The notes below the pieces were generated by a model, which saw only the letters and a program-made list of their open reading frames with translations, was not told the DNA's origin and did not search any database. A DNA stretch of 64,000 nt from assembly GCA_030657355.1 (NCBI GenBank), contig CP131056.1, positions 2,004,501 to 2,068,500 of the forward strand. Direction: 5' to 3'. This document shows, piece after piece, positions 63,566-64,000 of this stretch (the stretch's first letter is position 1; each line of letters begins with the position of its first letter). The position numbers and the translations under genes were made by a program. The stretch is from Radicibacter daui. GTDB taxonomy: Bacteria > Pseudomonadota > Alphaproteobacteria > Radicibacterales > Radicibacteraceae.

Positions 63566-64000
63566 TCAGGCCGCGCTGCCGAACATGGAGGCGGCAGAGG
63601 TCAGGCTGTCGGTGCTGGAGTAGGCGCTGGTCGCCTGCTTCATCATCAGGTTCATCAGCCCCTGCATCGGGTCGTTGCTCTGGCTTGCAGCGCTGCTGGC
63701 GTCCGTGCTGGTGCCGTCGCTGCCGTTCATGTAGGCCATGCGCTCGGCAAAGGAGACCACGCCGTCGCCATTGGTGTCAGCCGGATCGGTCGACTTGCTG
63801 GAGCCACCGGAACCGCCGGAGCTGCTGCTGTCGCTCGATGCGGTGGTGGCGTCGGTGCTGCTGTCCGGCGCTGCGCTGGCATCATCTGCGGGCGGCGGAG
63901 GTGGAGGAGCACTGCCATCGGCCGCGGCGACATTCTGGTCGTCCGGCGGCGGCCCCTTCTTGTCCTCGCTCGCCAGCTTGTCGAGATACTGGGAGAATTC
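63566..64000 (-). CDS. EF-hand protein, partial (5' end outside window)
   Basis: A minus-strand frame runs without stop from the window edge to 63566, giving 144 C-terminal residues. A polar region (FSQYLDKLASEDKKG) leads to six consecutive prolines, then a Ser/Asp/Thr-rich low-complexity stretch. A canonical EF-hand loop follows, DTNGDGVVSFAE, with Asp, Asn, Asp, Ser and Glu at the Ca2+-coordinating positions. The C-terminal tail is Met/Ser-rich. Only one calcium loop is visible here; a partner could lie upstream. No in-frame start lies within the window before the calcium loop, so the gene begins outside it. Confidence 0.8.
   Translation of the reverse strand, partial: EFSQYLDKLASEDKKGPPPDDQNVAAADGSAPPPPPPADDASAAPDSSTDATTASSDSSSSGGSGGSSKSTDPADTNGDGVVSFAERMAYMNGSDGTSTDASSAASQSNDPMQGLMNLMMKQATSAYSSTDSLTSAASMFGSAA

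Overview
This 64 kb window is an ordinary-looking chromosomal stretch of a GC-rich alphaproteobacterium. The strongest markers are a CckA-type hybrid kinase and a GcrA cell-cycle regulator, an LdtR-like MarR regulator, a bifunctional Rel/SpoT enzyme, Psd-PssA, and the order lepB-rnc-era-recO. The flagellar genes (fliR, flhB, motA, motB) indicate a motile cell. The gene content fits a Rhodospirillales-like lineage, but genus cannot be fixed from sequence reading alone. No rRNA, tRNA, CRISPR array, prophage or intact insertion sequence was recognised.

Layout. 1-4.4 kb: the export-gate genes fliR and flhB run directly into the cckA-like kinase. 4.5-9.1 kb: recA, alaS and gcrA, each with its own terminator or hairpin. 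9.2-11.6 kb (minus strand): a small SpoIIAA-like protein, icd and a LOG-family hydrolase. 11.9-18.8 kb: an envelope block with a LysM/Ig-like membrane protein, psd-pssA and a 1201-residue membrane-anchored coiled-coil protein whose layout recalls polar growth-ring proteins. 18.9-27.6 kb: an AT-richer orphan lipoprotein, then rpoZ, rel, a DUF2062 gene, pdxJ, acpS, lepB, rnc, era and recO. 27.6-28.3 kb: a DUF559 endonuclease-like gene between two direct copies of a 140-bp palindromic repeat, the best mobile-element candidate in the window.

28.4-36.5 kb: an AEC permease, a 1-Cys peroxiredoxin, a P-loop protein, metA (with residue E111, predicting acetyl-CoA use), a class III nucleotide cyclase, a flavin reductase-like gene and parC. 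36.5-42.4 kb (minus strand): a receiver protein, the N-degron transferase bpt, an alpha-E plus ATP-grasp pair, and motA-motB. 42.7-48.7 kb: a second flavin reductase-like gene, two MFS transporters, a YheT-like hydrolase and hemB. 48.9-54.8 kb: an ldtR-like regulator, ndk, a 48-residue cytochrome oxidase subunit IV-like gene, purM-purN, a DUF2066 protein and a PerM/AI-2E permease.

54.9-57.2 kb holds a LysR/VOC/SDR cassette with a LysR box next to the lysR start. 57.2-63.5 kb is a polyphosphate block: a CYTH-CHAD protein and SixA diverge from ppk and ppx. The window ends inside an EF-hand protein gene. Several starts were moved inward from the longest open frame because of ribosome-binding sites, family lengths or upstream terminators.
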